From Cloeon dipterum (taxonomy: Eukaryota; Arthropoda; Insecta; Ephemeroptera; Baetidae), in the NCBI RefSeq assembly GCF_949628265.1, contig NC_088790.1, forward strand, positions 28,586,545 to 28,650,544: a stretch of DNA of 64,000 bases, in the 5' to 3' direction. A program made the position numbers and the translations under genes. Below, one piece after another: positions 22,079 through 33,900 of the stretch; the first letter of the stretch is position 1, and each line of letters opens with the position of its first letter. A model generated the notes under the pieces. That model saw nothing but the letters and a program-made list of their open reading frames with translations, did not search any database and was not told where the DNA came from.

Positions 22079-25000
22079 ATGAATTGTTCGTATTTCAGCC
22101 TCATTTTGATATTTCTAGCATCAATTGGAGAAGTAATTCCTGAAGTGAGTAAAAGGTTTTCTTGCATGTGTTGCAGTTGAAATTAATTCCGAATGCACTA
22201 CTAGTCTTAATTTTATTGATCATTTCAATTTGAAATTTGTTAATAATGACTAAACATCTTCCACCAGAAAAGGTCAAATTCGAGAAAAATCACCCATTTA
22301 AAAGAAAAAAATGGTAAATGGATTCCACCTATTTATTTTAAATTAATTTAAAATTTGATGTAGCTGCTCAGAAGAAATCTCGTGCTCCAACGTCAACGAG
22401 GAGGAAGTACATCATTAAATGTTGCGGGTTCAAAAGATGCATGGGGAACGCGACTCGTCAACAAAGCATAATAACTTCGACAATATCAACTATCGCCGTT
22501 ACCAAAAATTATAATAGCGTAGCAGTTTGTCATTTTAATGTACACGTGTTTCAATCACACCAAACTTGATAGGACGTTGGCTTTTCTGCGTCATTTCCGG
22601 GCAAAGCGGTGGACCCGACAGGAAGCTCGGCTTACAGTCAGGCTAGCAACCCATCATCTACCAACGTGAACGGTGAACAACTGCAGGGAAATTCAAAAAT
22701 TTAGTATAACTTTGAACATGGAAAAACCCAACAGCAGCTTTGAGCGGTGAGGGTAATGGGGCGGACAGCTTCATTTCTGAAGGGACAGGGTCGACGGCTT
22801 TTCAAGAAAGCGGCTCTGCAACGACATCAATGAGCAAAACATCCTCTCTTGTTGAACGCGCCAGTGGGGATTCAACGGATGGATTGGACACTAATTTATC
22901 CTCTCTGGCGAATGACTTCTTTACAAATTCGACAAATAACAATAAAGAAGTGGCATCACAATCTGCAACAACAGTTGGAATAAATTCTGGCCTGTCTTCA
23001 CCACCAGCATCATTTACTAAAAATAATGCAGGGGCAGGAACAACCACGTCAATTAAATCGATTATCAATGCTTTGACCACAGCTAATCCGATAAATCCAG
23101 CTTCAGGGATAACTATCAGAACAGCTAGCACAGCTGTGCCACCAGGAACATCGCAATCAACAAAATTAGGAACATCTACCACGACAATTCAAGCTACTAC
23201 GACAGTTTGTTGTAACGTAGATTGCAGACACGAATTTCATATATGAAATATTGTAGTCTCCATCCTGCCGTGTCACGTGTGCGGACTTCAACAATTCCCT
23301 GACAGTAATAAAATTGAAATACATTTAATGCCTTCATTGTAATTTAAAATAAAAATGTATATTTTTTAATTATTCCTCAGCAGAGTCAGTCGTCTCAACG
23401 TAAGTTCCAACAAATGAATCAATGCCCCACAAATCTTTACAAAAAATATTATTTCAGCTGCAGGATCTGTGAAAACAGCAGCTACGTGCAGCCGGCAGTA
23501 TTTTGTTTCAACTTCTTCCGTAATCTTATTCAAAACTAGAAAGTAAATAAATAAAATTAAATTTAAAAATTTGTAATAGGTGGCAAGAAACAAGGCGACG
23601 TTGGGATGCAAGGCTTTGAGCATGACTCTCTTGACCACCACTTCTCTCGAGGAAATAAACTGTCTGGCAAACAGCTTTAAAGGTTCACTTTAAAAAAAAA
23701 TATAAATATTAGAACAATTGAAGTAAAAAATTTAATTAAATTAGGCACATTTTGGACTGGTGGCTCTAGCGAGGGAATCAATTGCAAGGGCGAAAAACAA
23801 TACGCGTGGTGTTCAACTGGTCACTTGATGTCTCCATCTCTGCTCTCAATGGCTAAATTTTGGCTTTCAACCAACGCCATGGCTATTAATACCGTGGGAA
23901 AATGTCTGGCCCTCACAATCTTGGACAGCACAAACAAAGGGATGGTGCACAAGAAATGCGACGATGTGTTGCCTTTCGTTTGTCAGTTCTCGACCGACTG
24001 CCCACAGCAGTGCGACAAAAATGTAAGATCAAGACTGTTTTTTATTAATTATTTTAACTCTTATTCTATTTTAAACACTTAAATTGGCAGCCTTCATTGT
24101 TTGATTCAAATGGAAACTTGAAAAGTAAAGAAAAAACAAGTCTCAATGATGGTTAATTTTAATTAATAATCCATTTTGTAAGATAAAACTTCTTATGGAA
24201 CTTGGATCGACATTGGGAATACCACCTATCTTCTTGGAAACAAGCCGGTTTCAATTATATATGACATATTACTTTTAAAATTATTATATAACAAAATTAC
24301 TGCCAGATGTCTTGGTTGTCCAGCTGGAAGCAGTGCTGCGCGTTGGGAATGGAAATGCTGAACATTGAAAACACTGCTGAGCAGCGAGGCCTGACCAGCT
24401 TGACCGTCGGCCAAAATAAAAGTGAGTTCATCAATTCTCACGAGGATTAGAAAATTTCAACTAATTTTAATTAAATAATAATTTTTAAAAAATTAAATAC
24501 AAGAAATAGCCCTCAAGAAAAGTTCGGATAAATTTTTAATTTTAAACAGAAATGTGGAAAGCGAATTTCAATTACTGGACTTCTGGTACGTGGAATGGCG
24601 CACCAGCAGGCCAATGGTCGTGGTGCAAAACCACGGGGCCGACTATCTTGGATAAAAACATTATCTGGGAGCGCGGCCAACCCGACAACAAAGGTGGAAA
24701 CGAAAGCTGCATCCACTTTCGCTTCGTTTTGAACTCCACGGGCACGATCTTAACTGACAGAAACTGCGACAGTAAATTCGTATTCGCTTGCAAGGTGAAT
24801 TTGTTTAAATATTAAGTCACACTTTTGAAAAATATCATTTTAGACGTCACTTCTTACAACTACTGCTAAGCCGTGCATCGCCTCGTGCCCACCGATAAAC
24901 ACCTGCCAGCGAAATGTAAAAAAAGGATTTTTCCAATGACCCATTTTAATCATGAAATAAATCAATTTCAAGCCCTTACTTTTCTCAAACACAAAATCTT

Positions 25001-28000
25001 TAATTGGTAATGACATGCAGGTCAAGATTTTCTTTTTCCTCTCTTTTAATTTAATTTAAATTTTCAAAGACTTCACCTCCTACGGCGAGTGGTACGATGC
25101 GTGCGGCCGCACCGTTTTGATGTACACCAAAACCAAAGTTTCTACTGAATTTTTAATTTTTTGTGTTCTTATTTTAATTTATTCGTTCGCCGCAGTCGGA
25201 CTGGACAAACGCCTGGAAGCAGTGCTGTGCCGTCGGACTGAACCTGACCTCAACGGAGTCGGCCGGGAAATTGAGTTGCTTTTCCAGGATTGTCACCAGT
25301 ACAAACGTTGATCCAAGCTTTTAGTTTTCTTCAAACTCTGCCCTGATTTTAAAACCAATAATAATGCACCACCTGACGAATTATTAGACTCTTAGACAGC
25401 AGGCAGAAAATACTTTATCATTATAGAAATATTTATATATTTTTTTTATTTTGGTTTTTATTAAAGTAAGATATAACACATATTTTAATATTTCTTTTAA
25501 TTATAATTATAATGTATACATTAATTTACAAAGCGGTTTTTATTAAAATTTTATTAAATATTTACTGCATTTTTAAAATAATTGCTGAATTGTTCATAAA
25601 TATTATATTTAAATTAAAGAAAAAACTAATAAAATAAATACTATACAATAACCGATTTTACAGACCGATCTCCTAATATGATAACAATTAAAACAATTCC
25701 TCTTTTTAATTCTTAGGATCTGAATATTTTTATAGTTATGATGTCAGGCATTTGAAAAAGATCTTTCAAGATAAATTAGTTGTGGATAAATTTTATTGCT
25801 ACTTATTTGTTTTATAAAAAAATGAGATTATTATCTGTTGATGCAGAGTTCGCTCCGAAAACCTACGGCGATTTCTGGCTGGCCGGGACGGACGTGGGGT
25901 GTCCGTCCACCTTCAGGTGGTGTCCACTGAACCGTAACTTCATCAACCCTGAGCTCAGTTGGAAGGAAGGACACCCCAAGGAGGGCCTGGACTGCGTTTA
26001 TCTGGAGGCGAGGAACGGATCGGTGCTGCTGGCCACCGCAAACTGCACCGAACAGAAATTCTTTTTCTGCGACCTGATAAAGGTGGCGGCCTCGTCCCAA
26101 CGCGCCATTCAAAACGAGTGCGCTGACATTTGGGACATTACCAGTGGTGAGATGGGGGATAAAGGGGTTTCCGATTGATTTTTATGCCTCGATTTCGTTT
26201 ATATTAACAGAGCAAATTGACAATCTGCTGATCTCCAGCTTTTTTAATTCGCTGAACATCACACAAAATCTCAGGGTACTTTTAGTTTTCTGATTGATCT
26301 GTTCTTATAATGATACATTTCCTGTTTATAACAGTGCTTCTTGAAGTGCATCGGTGTCAACCTTGGAATGGTAATTTAAAATTAACAAAAATTAAAAAGT
26401 ATTTTAGTAAAATTAATAATACTCTTTCTCGTTGCATGTTTTATAAAGGGCTAACTGAAAATAATTTATTTTATTTTCCAGTTTGAATTAGGAGGAGTGA
26501 ATGGAATTGATTTGTTGCGGCAAATAGAACTAGCGGCTGAAGAGGACCCTGTCCAAATGCAAAATGGATTCAACGCTTACGACACATGCAGCGGAAAAAG
26601 TATTTATTTAAATTAAAAGTTTCTCGTGGATAGCCTTTTTCCAAGGCCGCGGAATATGCTTTGAGCGAAGAGGCGATCAGCAGAAAAACGCGAAGTGGCC
26701 GGCACACGTAATGGAGAAAGAGAGAACTGACAGCTAAGGGCAAAACCTTCCTCTTGCTCCTCACTGTATCCGAATAGAGTGTCCCGTCTACCATTGCGAC
26801 ACGCACTAACTCGCCAGAACCAAAACCACGGTCGCCCTGTTTTGTCCCTGAGTCTCACTAACTCCCTGCTCAAACTGATAAACTGACCTTAAATCTATCT
26901 ACACCCTCTGATTACGCTTTCTCTCTTTCTCCAACGGACGCCACCATGCCTGAAACAATAATTCCATTGGCTTCATCACAACATAATATAATTTTTTTCA
27001 AAATTAACTAACATGTTGTGTGCCGGTCACCATGCGCCTCTTCGCTCAATGCTGAGTCTGCTGATCCCGTGGCCTGCTTGGGATATTGTGTCATTAAAAA
27101 TCAGCTTTTTTGCCACGCACTCACCACATTCAATTGATAAAAAATAGCCATAATAAAGTTAGTCCCGGCACTGCACCATTAAATTTCCATGGAAACAGCT
27201 CTATGTGCGTTTCAAAAGAGGTTAATTATATATTTACAATTAAATAAATTAGAAAAATATTTCAGTCTTTAAGAGGTGCATTATTTATTTGATTTTTTTA
27301 AAATAATTTTGTTTGGTGTTTGCCAAGGTGAAAATATCTGCCTCCAATTTATCTTTTTTCTTTACAAAAAAACACTGATTTTCGATGTAATCCATAACAA
27401 ATGTCAGAAAACCATTTTGTTTTTAAATTTGCAGAGTTTGACGACGAGTGCGTAACTGCTGAGGAAATTTACAAGTGCGGTCTGCAGGAGGCACCCGATC
27501 TGGTCACAAAAATCGTAAACAATAATAACAACAATGATTCCATGGTCAATTACTGCTTCTTTCTCTAATCCTACTTATTTATTTTTTTTTACAAAATTTT
27601 AGCTGACTCCACCGCTCCCGTGCGTTCCGAAGCCCCGATCCTGTTGGCTCTCGAATTTGTATCCCTGCATCGCAAATGTAATGTTCCCTACATTGGTTTA
27701 ACACCAAGATTTGACGCTAAATAAATTTTCAGCAAACGGCAATCGATGAAATCAACAAAAACGGAACAGGTGAAAAGAGAAACCATATTTTTACTCTACT
27801 CCAATTGTTTCAATTCTAAAGATGAGATGGGAAGAGTTTTTCCGTCTCCGTCGGGAAAGTCTTTCTACATCGGAAGAGTTAAAACTACAGGAATTGTGAG
27901 TAAATCAAAATAAATGTTGGCAACTTGATGCTGAATGAAGGGAAAACGTAAAGGATGTGGTTGCAGTTTTCCAACGTTGCTGTGCGCTTGGAATGAGACT

Positions 28001-29972
28001 TTTCGAACCAGCCTCGTCGGCAGATTTTAAAACCGCTTACGGAGCATCAACTAGTAATGCATTAGACCTATCATTGATTTAAATCAAGGCTTTGGAAAAA
28101 GATTTCTAACATTAAACTCTAAAAAATAATTTTTGCCCCTACTCTAAAAGGGAAAAAAGGCAAAGAAAAATCTGGCGCAAAAAATTAGCTGACAAAAAAA
28201 TCAAAATTTTAATTCTTAAAATAGGCCTCATAATTCTCCGTTTGATGAATCATGAAGAAACAAGGAATCGAAATCAAGCTAAAAATAATTAACATGTTTT
28301 ATATTCCGAAAATTTTGAAATTTAATTGTTTGTCAGACTAGATTTGACTGTTGCCAAAATTTGGATTCCTCTGGCAAACAATAGATTTAATATTCATTTG
28401 TTATTCCTAGGGCTGTAAATTTTAGACGATTTTTTTGGGGAAAATAGTCGACTATTTTTAGACGGATTTTCGTATAAATTTAGTCGGTTTTAGTCGATTT
28501 TTTTTCAATTTAGACGGTTTTAGACGGTTTTTTTAAGTTCAATTTCCACTGCATAAATGATAGAACCATGTTCAAAATTCGCTGGAAAATACCCATTTCT
28601 ACTATTTATTAGCCTTTTTCATAGCCTAGAGGTGGTCAGCGGTATATATAGAACATATATCTTAACACTATTCTACTAATGGAGCTCAATTAACATTACT
28701 AATATGGCTATGGATTTTAAAATTAAAATGTTTTGATTGCGGTATAATTAATTTATTTATTGTATCACGTACGCATCAAAATACAACATTTAATATTTCA
28801 TTCCAAGGTATTGAAATTTATTTTTCGTCATCAAGGGCGTAGTAGTGATTAATAACCATGTGCATTTCAAGGTTTTCGGTGTTAAAACTCATCCTGTTGG
28901 GTCTTAGCATGGACCTCTTTGAAAAGCTTCTTTCTACATCAGCACTGCTCAGCTGAGCGTACTTTAAGGCAAGGACTTTTCTCAGAGGAAGTTTTAGCCC
29001 GTTGTTTCCCCATATTAATTAATAATTAAGAGAACACACTGAAGATGACGAAAATTATGTATGTCGCACGTCGCACTCACAGAGTCTAAAAGGCATACAC
29101 ATGGAACATGGATGCATACGCGCGCGTTCATGATTCAACTTGTCGAAGTCTTCTCGATTGGAGGATATTTTAAGGAACGTGCATGCGGCTAGATATGGTG
29201 CTGTTCAGCGAGTTTTAAGTCATATAAATGGAAAAGAGAGCGTGTAAATTAATTGAAATTGTAATTTCCGCGTACGCTCACACACATGGTATAATTAAAA
29301 TTTCATATTTTATTAAAGAATATCATTTTCTAGAATTTTTCACCACGAAATAGTCAAAATAGACGATTTTAGACGGGTTTTAGACGATTTTAGACTGTTT
29401 TGGCAGTTTTAGACGGTTTTAGACGATTTCAAGTTTAGTTTAAACAGCACAAAAATGCATGATTCGTGCTCATTTGATGGTCCCGCTTTGATTTGAAGCT
29501 TAGAAAAAAATAGTCAATCGTCTAAAATTCACAGCCCTAGTTATTCCAAGGAATGCATTTTTTTGTCAATTGTTTGCACTTTAAAGCCCCGCTTTAGTTT
29601 ATTTTTTTTTCAAAATTCTACTACAAATTCCAAATTGCAAAGATGAAAATTTGTCCACCATAATTTCCTTGTTTTTAGTTTAATTTTTAATCAGGTTTGG
29701 ACTACTACACTAAAAGTGCCTATCTCATGGGAGACACGGAGTCGATCAACCAGACGCACGAGGTGTGGTGCCGCAGCCGCAAAGTTTTGCCAGACGCGCT
29801 TTACTCGACCACTCTGGCAGTGCCGAGGTTTCCCTGCACCGAATCGATTATGGGCGCCACGACCTCATTTTCTTACGCCGTTGTGTCCAGATCGAATGAG
29901 AACATTCACAACTTGTACATCAACCGGGCTAATATTAACGATTTTGTCTCTTTCATTTGCGAGAAAGTGTAG
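22079..29972 (+). CDS. Gene A: secreted mucin-like / 3x CTLD / OBP / CTLD protein, 1095 aa, 28 exons
   Basis: Exons: 22079-22144, 22268-22313, 22364-22518, 22573-22672, 22735-23216, 23257-23304, 23381-23399, 23458-23519, 23580-23682, 23745-24022, 24091-24124, 24183-24247, 24307-24421, 24550-24794, 24844-24915, 24973-25006, 25070-25137, 25196-25298, 25847-26146, 26211-26275, 26335-26370, 26482-26599, 27435-27544, 27603-27677, 27733-27769, 27822-27895, 27954-28053, 29695-29972 (3,288 nt, one frame). Layout: signal peptide (1-~18); basic segment with KCCGFKRC; Ser/Thr/Asn-rich stretch (~123-280); CTLD1 (~300-447; FWTGGSSEG, WCSTG, LPFVCQ); CTLD2 (~464-606; WERGQPDN, QPD at 568-570); CTLD3 (~631-780; FWLAGTD, WKEGHPKEG); OBP domain (~785-890) with C1 ~789, CFLKC, C4 ~867 and CVTAEEIYKC; CTLD4 (~934-1095). 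Only CTLD2 keeps a sugar-specificity triplet, QPD, linked to galactose-type binding. CTLD proteins act in immunity or adhesion and OBPs carry small hydrophobic ligands; a joint role is inference. Confidence 0.88.
26641..27082. mobile_element. Inverted-repeat insertion in gene A intron 22
   Basis: Gene A intron 22 is 835 bp; in genes B, C and D it is about 240 bp. The extra sequence begins CCAAGGCCGCGG and ends with the near complement (CCGTGGCCTGCTTGG), and both ends carry TTGAGCGAAGAGGCG and CCGGCACAC in inverted orientation. No ORF or clear target duplication. Confidence 0.6.
28408..29539. mobile_element. Non-autonomous hAT element with TAGACG subterminal arrays, in gene A intron 27
   Basis: A 1,132-bp element flanked on both sides by GTTATTCC, a perfect 8-bp target duplication. 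The ends TAGGGCTGTAAATTTTAGAC and the complement at 29515-29539 form terminal inverted repeats. Both subterminal zones hold runs of TTTTAGACGGTTTTAGACGA-type repeats (28436-28540 and 29345-29435). No transposase ORF. Genes B-D lack it in this intron. Confidence 0.88.
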
Positions 29973-30083
29973 AAAAATTGGTATATTGCGATTTGTGATA
30001 ATTTAATTTGGATCAAAATTCATAAAAAAAAATTGTTGGAAAAGGTGATTCATGTGACAAAAGTTTCTGGATTTCGGATCACA

Positions 30084-30089
30084 ATTAAA
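30084..30089 (+). terminator. Poly(A) signal of gene A (ATTAAA)
   Basis: ATTAAA 112 bases after the stop, inside the block A(A/T)TAAAGATTGGCATAAA that follows all four genes at a similar distance. Confidence 0.6.
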
Positions 30090-30383
30090 GATTGGCATAA
30101 ATTGGATCATGGATCTTGTTTTATTTTTAATTATTAATATACATTTTTATAACAGCAGAATTTATCCGAACATTTTTCTTCCAACAGAAAAAAGATTAAA
30201 TGAGCGCGTTGGTCCTAGTTCCTAGATTTTGAGAGATTTCAAAAATGTTAAAAAAAGTGAAAACCACATTTTCATACGTTCCAATCGATTCCTGAGGGTT
30301 GAATTAGGAGAGTTCATAATTTTTCCGATCGAAAATTTTATTTTGGCAAAACAAAATACACGTTGCATTGGAATACGCATAAT

Positions 30384-30511
30384 TATGAACCTTGTGGTCG
30401 CTACTGCGCATGCGTCTTCCCTGTGACGTCACAGCCATACTTATTGGCAGCTGAGAGGGCTGTGACGTAAGAGAGGTGACGCCTGCGTAGCAGCGACCAA
30501 AAGGTTCATAC
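30384..30511. repeat. Inverted-repeat element upstream of gene B
   Basis: The left end TATGAACCTTGTGGTCGCTA pairs with the complement of the right end TAGCAGCGACCAAAAGGTTC, and ACTGCGCATGCGTC with GACGCCTGCGTAG. Related GACGTCA/GCGCATGCG sequence lies inside the element at 47083-47408 and near 37820-37910 upstream of gene C. Confidence 0.5.
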
Positions 30512-30735
30512 GTTTCCAGCGCCAAAGCAACGTGCGTTTTGCTATGGGCCTCTGCTGGCACGTCAAAAAACGTTTTTCGGTCAGGAAAATTATTTATTCC
30601 ACCTATTTTGACCGATGCAAATCGATTGTATTATAAAAATATGTTGTTTGCCCCTTTCTTTCTTTAAAAACAAATTGTCGAACCGATTTTAGAAGGAAAA
30701 TAGAGTTTTGTGTCATCTTCAAATAATTGTTTGTG

Positions 30736-30939
30736 CCAACTAAATTTTAGTTGGTGCGCGAAAAGCTATTTTGCTTTGTTTTGGTGAAAATATGAGTTTG
30801 AAATTTCTAGGAATGGAAAAATTGCTTTCCAAAAGCGGCAGCGCGGACAAACAGGATGTGCGCTTCGTCGAAAAATAATGGGAATTGAGGACGGTGGCTC
30901 TCACAATCAGTCGGGCTTCAGAATTCAAGTTGGGAAAAG
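30736..30939 (+). promoter_or_regulatory. Upstream region of gene B
   Basis: CCAACTAAATTTTAGTTGG (30736-30754) is the best palindrome of the family. It is followed by AAACAGGATGTGCGCTTCGTCGAAA and by CAATCAGTCGG about 35 bp before the ATG, where TCAGTC fits an arthropod initiator. Confidence 0.55.
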
Positions 30940-33900
30940 ATGAATTTTTCCTATTTCAGCCTGATCATAATACTTATAGCCACAATTGGAGAAGTAATTC
31001 CTGAAGTAAGTCAAAAGGTTTTCTGGTGTGTGTGAGTGTGGCAGTTGAAGTTAATTCCAATGCTGTCCTAATTTAATTGGTCGCGTGTACTTCTATATTT
31101 ATTTAAATTATATAAATTTTAAAATAATGACGATGACTAAACTATTTTCCAGCAAAAGAAGTTAAATTTGAGAAAAATCATTCGTTTTATTGCAAATAAT
31201 GGTGATTTAATTACTTATATCTATTCAATTTTAGTATAATTTTACATTATTTGATGTAGCTGCTCAGAAGAAATCTCGTTCTCCAATTCCAACGAGGAGA
31301 AAGTACATCATTAGGTGTTGCGGGTTCAAAAGATGCATGGGGAACGCGACTCGTCCTCAAAGCATAATAACTTCTACAAACTCGATTACCGCCTTTACCA
31401 ACAATAATAATGTAGCAGTTTTTCTGGAATTTATACCATTATATGTCAATCGAATCAAACTCGATAGCATGATGACGTGTCTGCGTCATTACCGGACACA
31501 GTGGTGGACCCCACAGGAAGTTCTGCCGAGAGTCAGGATGGCTACCCATCATCTACCAACGCGAACGGTGAAAAATTGATGTGAAATTGAAAATTTTAAT
31601 ATTTGAACGTGAAAACCTCAACAGCAGCTTTGACCAGCGGAGCGGACGGTAATGGGGCGGGCGCGGGCAGCTTCATTCCTGAAGGGACAGCGACGGCTTT
31701 TCAAGAAAGCGGCTCGGCAACGACATCAATGAGCAAAACATCCTCTCTTGTTGGGCGCGCCAGTGGGGACACGACGGCCGGATTGGACACTAATTTATCC
31801 TCTTTGGTGAAAGACATTCCGAATTCGACTATTTATAATAACAAAGAAATGACACCACAATCTGCAACAACCACTGCAATAAATTCTGGCCAGTCTTCAC
31901 CACCAGCATCATTTTCTAATAATAATAATGCAGTGGCAGCAACAACTACGTCGATTAAATCGATTATCAATGCTGTGACCACAGGCAATCCGATAAATCC
32001 AGCGTCGGGGATAACTATCAGAACAGCTAGCACAGCTGTGCCACCAGGAACATCGCAATCAACAAAACCAGCAACATCTACCACGACAGTTCCAGCCACT
32101 ACAACAGTTTGTTTTATCGTAAATTGAAGACATGGATTTCATATTAAATATTTCAGACTCCATCCTGTCATGAGAAGTGTGCGGATTTCAATAATTATCT
32201 ATCGGTAATAAAATGAAACCAGAAATGTTAACGATATATATAGTGATTAAAAGATAGTTAATTATTATCAAGCGATTGATATTTTTTTTCTTTTTTTTTA
32301 GATAAAAACTATGTCTTTGTCCCTAATGTTAATATACTAGTCCCAAATAATTACACCTTTTCAGATGTGAGAGTAACATTGGAACTTAGGGTCAGAATCA
32401 ATGGTTAAATAATTTTTTGAATATGAATTACCAATTATCGATTTAAAAAAGATAGTATTATAGACCTATACTTTTCGCGTTTTTCATAATTCACAACGAA
32501 ACTGATTTTGATGGTTTTAATCATAGTTTTGGACTTTCTAAACGATTTATATTATGATAGTGTGGTTGTAATCGCGTAAATTGTGCCACCTTTGAGTAAA
32601 AACTAAATTCAGACGACGAATCATGCTTGGTATATTATGATAAATTCCCAACTAGGCGGATTTAATTTGAAAATTGCCAACGTGTTTTTATTCATAAAAA
32701 TAAGTAATTTCCATACTTTGTCTTCATCTTAATTTTTAATAAACTACAATCTCTTTTTTAATTAACCCCCAGCAACGTACGTCGTCTCAACGTAAGTTAA
32801 AAAAAAATGAACCAACCCCAAAACAAAAAATATATTTTATTTCAGCTGCTGGATCTGTGCAAACAGCGACATTGTGCAACCGGCAGTATTTCGTTTCATC
32901 TTCTTCTGTGATTATAATCAAAACTAGAAAGCAATAATTAAAAATACACTATAAAATTTTTCCTAAAGGTGATAAGAAACGAGGCGGCATTGGGGTGTAA
33001 GGCTCTTAGCATGACGCTCTTGACCACCACTTCTCTCGAGGAAATAAACTGTCTGGCTAACAGCTTTAAAGGTTTTTTTTAATAAACCCATTTAAACAAC
33101 AGAAATGAATTCAATTGTTTTAGGCACATTTTGGACTGGTGGCTCTAGCGAGGGAATTGACTGCAATGGGCAAATACAAAACGCGTGGTGCTCAACTGGT
33201 TACTTGATTTCCCCATCTCTGCTCTCATTGGCTAAATTTTGGCTCTCAACTAACACCATGGCTGTTAATACCGTGGAAAAATGTCTGGCCCTCACAATCT
33301 TGGACAGCTCAAACAAAGGGATGGTGCACAAGAAATGCGACGATGCGTTGCCTTTCGTCTGTCAATTCTCGACCGACTGCCCACAACAGTGCGACAAAAA
33401 AGTAAAATTATTTTAACTGCGGAAATCAATTTCTAATTATTTTAAAATGCCCAAAATAAAATTTGCAGCCTTCATTGTTTGATTCAACTGGAAACTTGAA
33501 AAGTAAAGAGAGTGAAATAAGTCTGAATGACGGTTAATTTTAATTAATAATCCATTTTGTAAGATAAAACTTCTTACGGGATTTGGATCGACATCGAGAA
33601 TACCACCTATCTTCTTGGAAACAAGCCGGTTTCAATTATATATGACATATTACTTTTAAAATTATTATATAACAAAATTACTGCCAGATGTCTTGGTTGT
33701 CCAGCTGGAAGCAGTGCTGCGCGTTGGGAATGGAAATGCTGAACATTGAAAACGCGGCTGAGCAGCGAGGCCTGACCAGCTTGACCGTCGGCCAAAATAA
33801 AAGTGATTTCATCAATTCTCACGAGGATTAGAAAATTTCAACTAATTTTAATTAAATAAAAATTTTTAAAAAATTTAATACAAAAAATAACCCTCAAGAT

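Larger units (their letters stand above)
29973..30939. other. Spacer between genes A and B
   Basis: Contains the gene A 3' UTR with ATTAAA at 30084-30089, an inverted-repeat element (30384-30511), and the gene B upstream region. No gene seen. Confidence 0.5.

Noticed and set aside
22802-23182. 126-codon frame antisense to exon 5 of gene A (and equivalents in B, C, D)
   Set aside because: A shadow of the Ser/Thr-rich exon: AC/GC-rich codons read as V, D, G and A on the other strand.
24973-25020. Treating the CTLD2-CTLD3 linker as ending at exon 15
   Set aside because: Exon 17 needs one carried base; the 34-nt exon at 24973-25006, matching exon 11 in length and phase, supplies it in all four genes.
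31260-31579. Reading exon 3 of gene B straight through to the stop at 31579
   Set aside because: The same read-through stops at once in gene A, and splicing at GTAGCA to ATAG gives a matching Ser/Thr/Gly-rich reading in all four copies.
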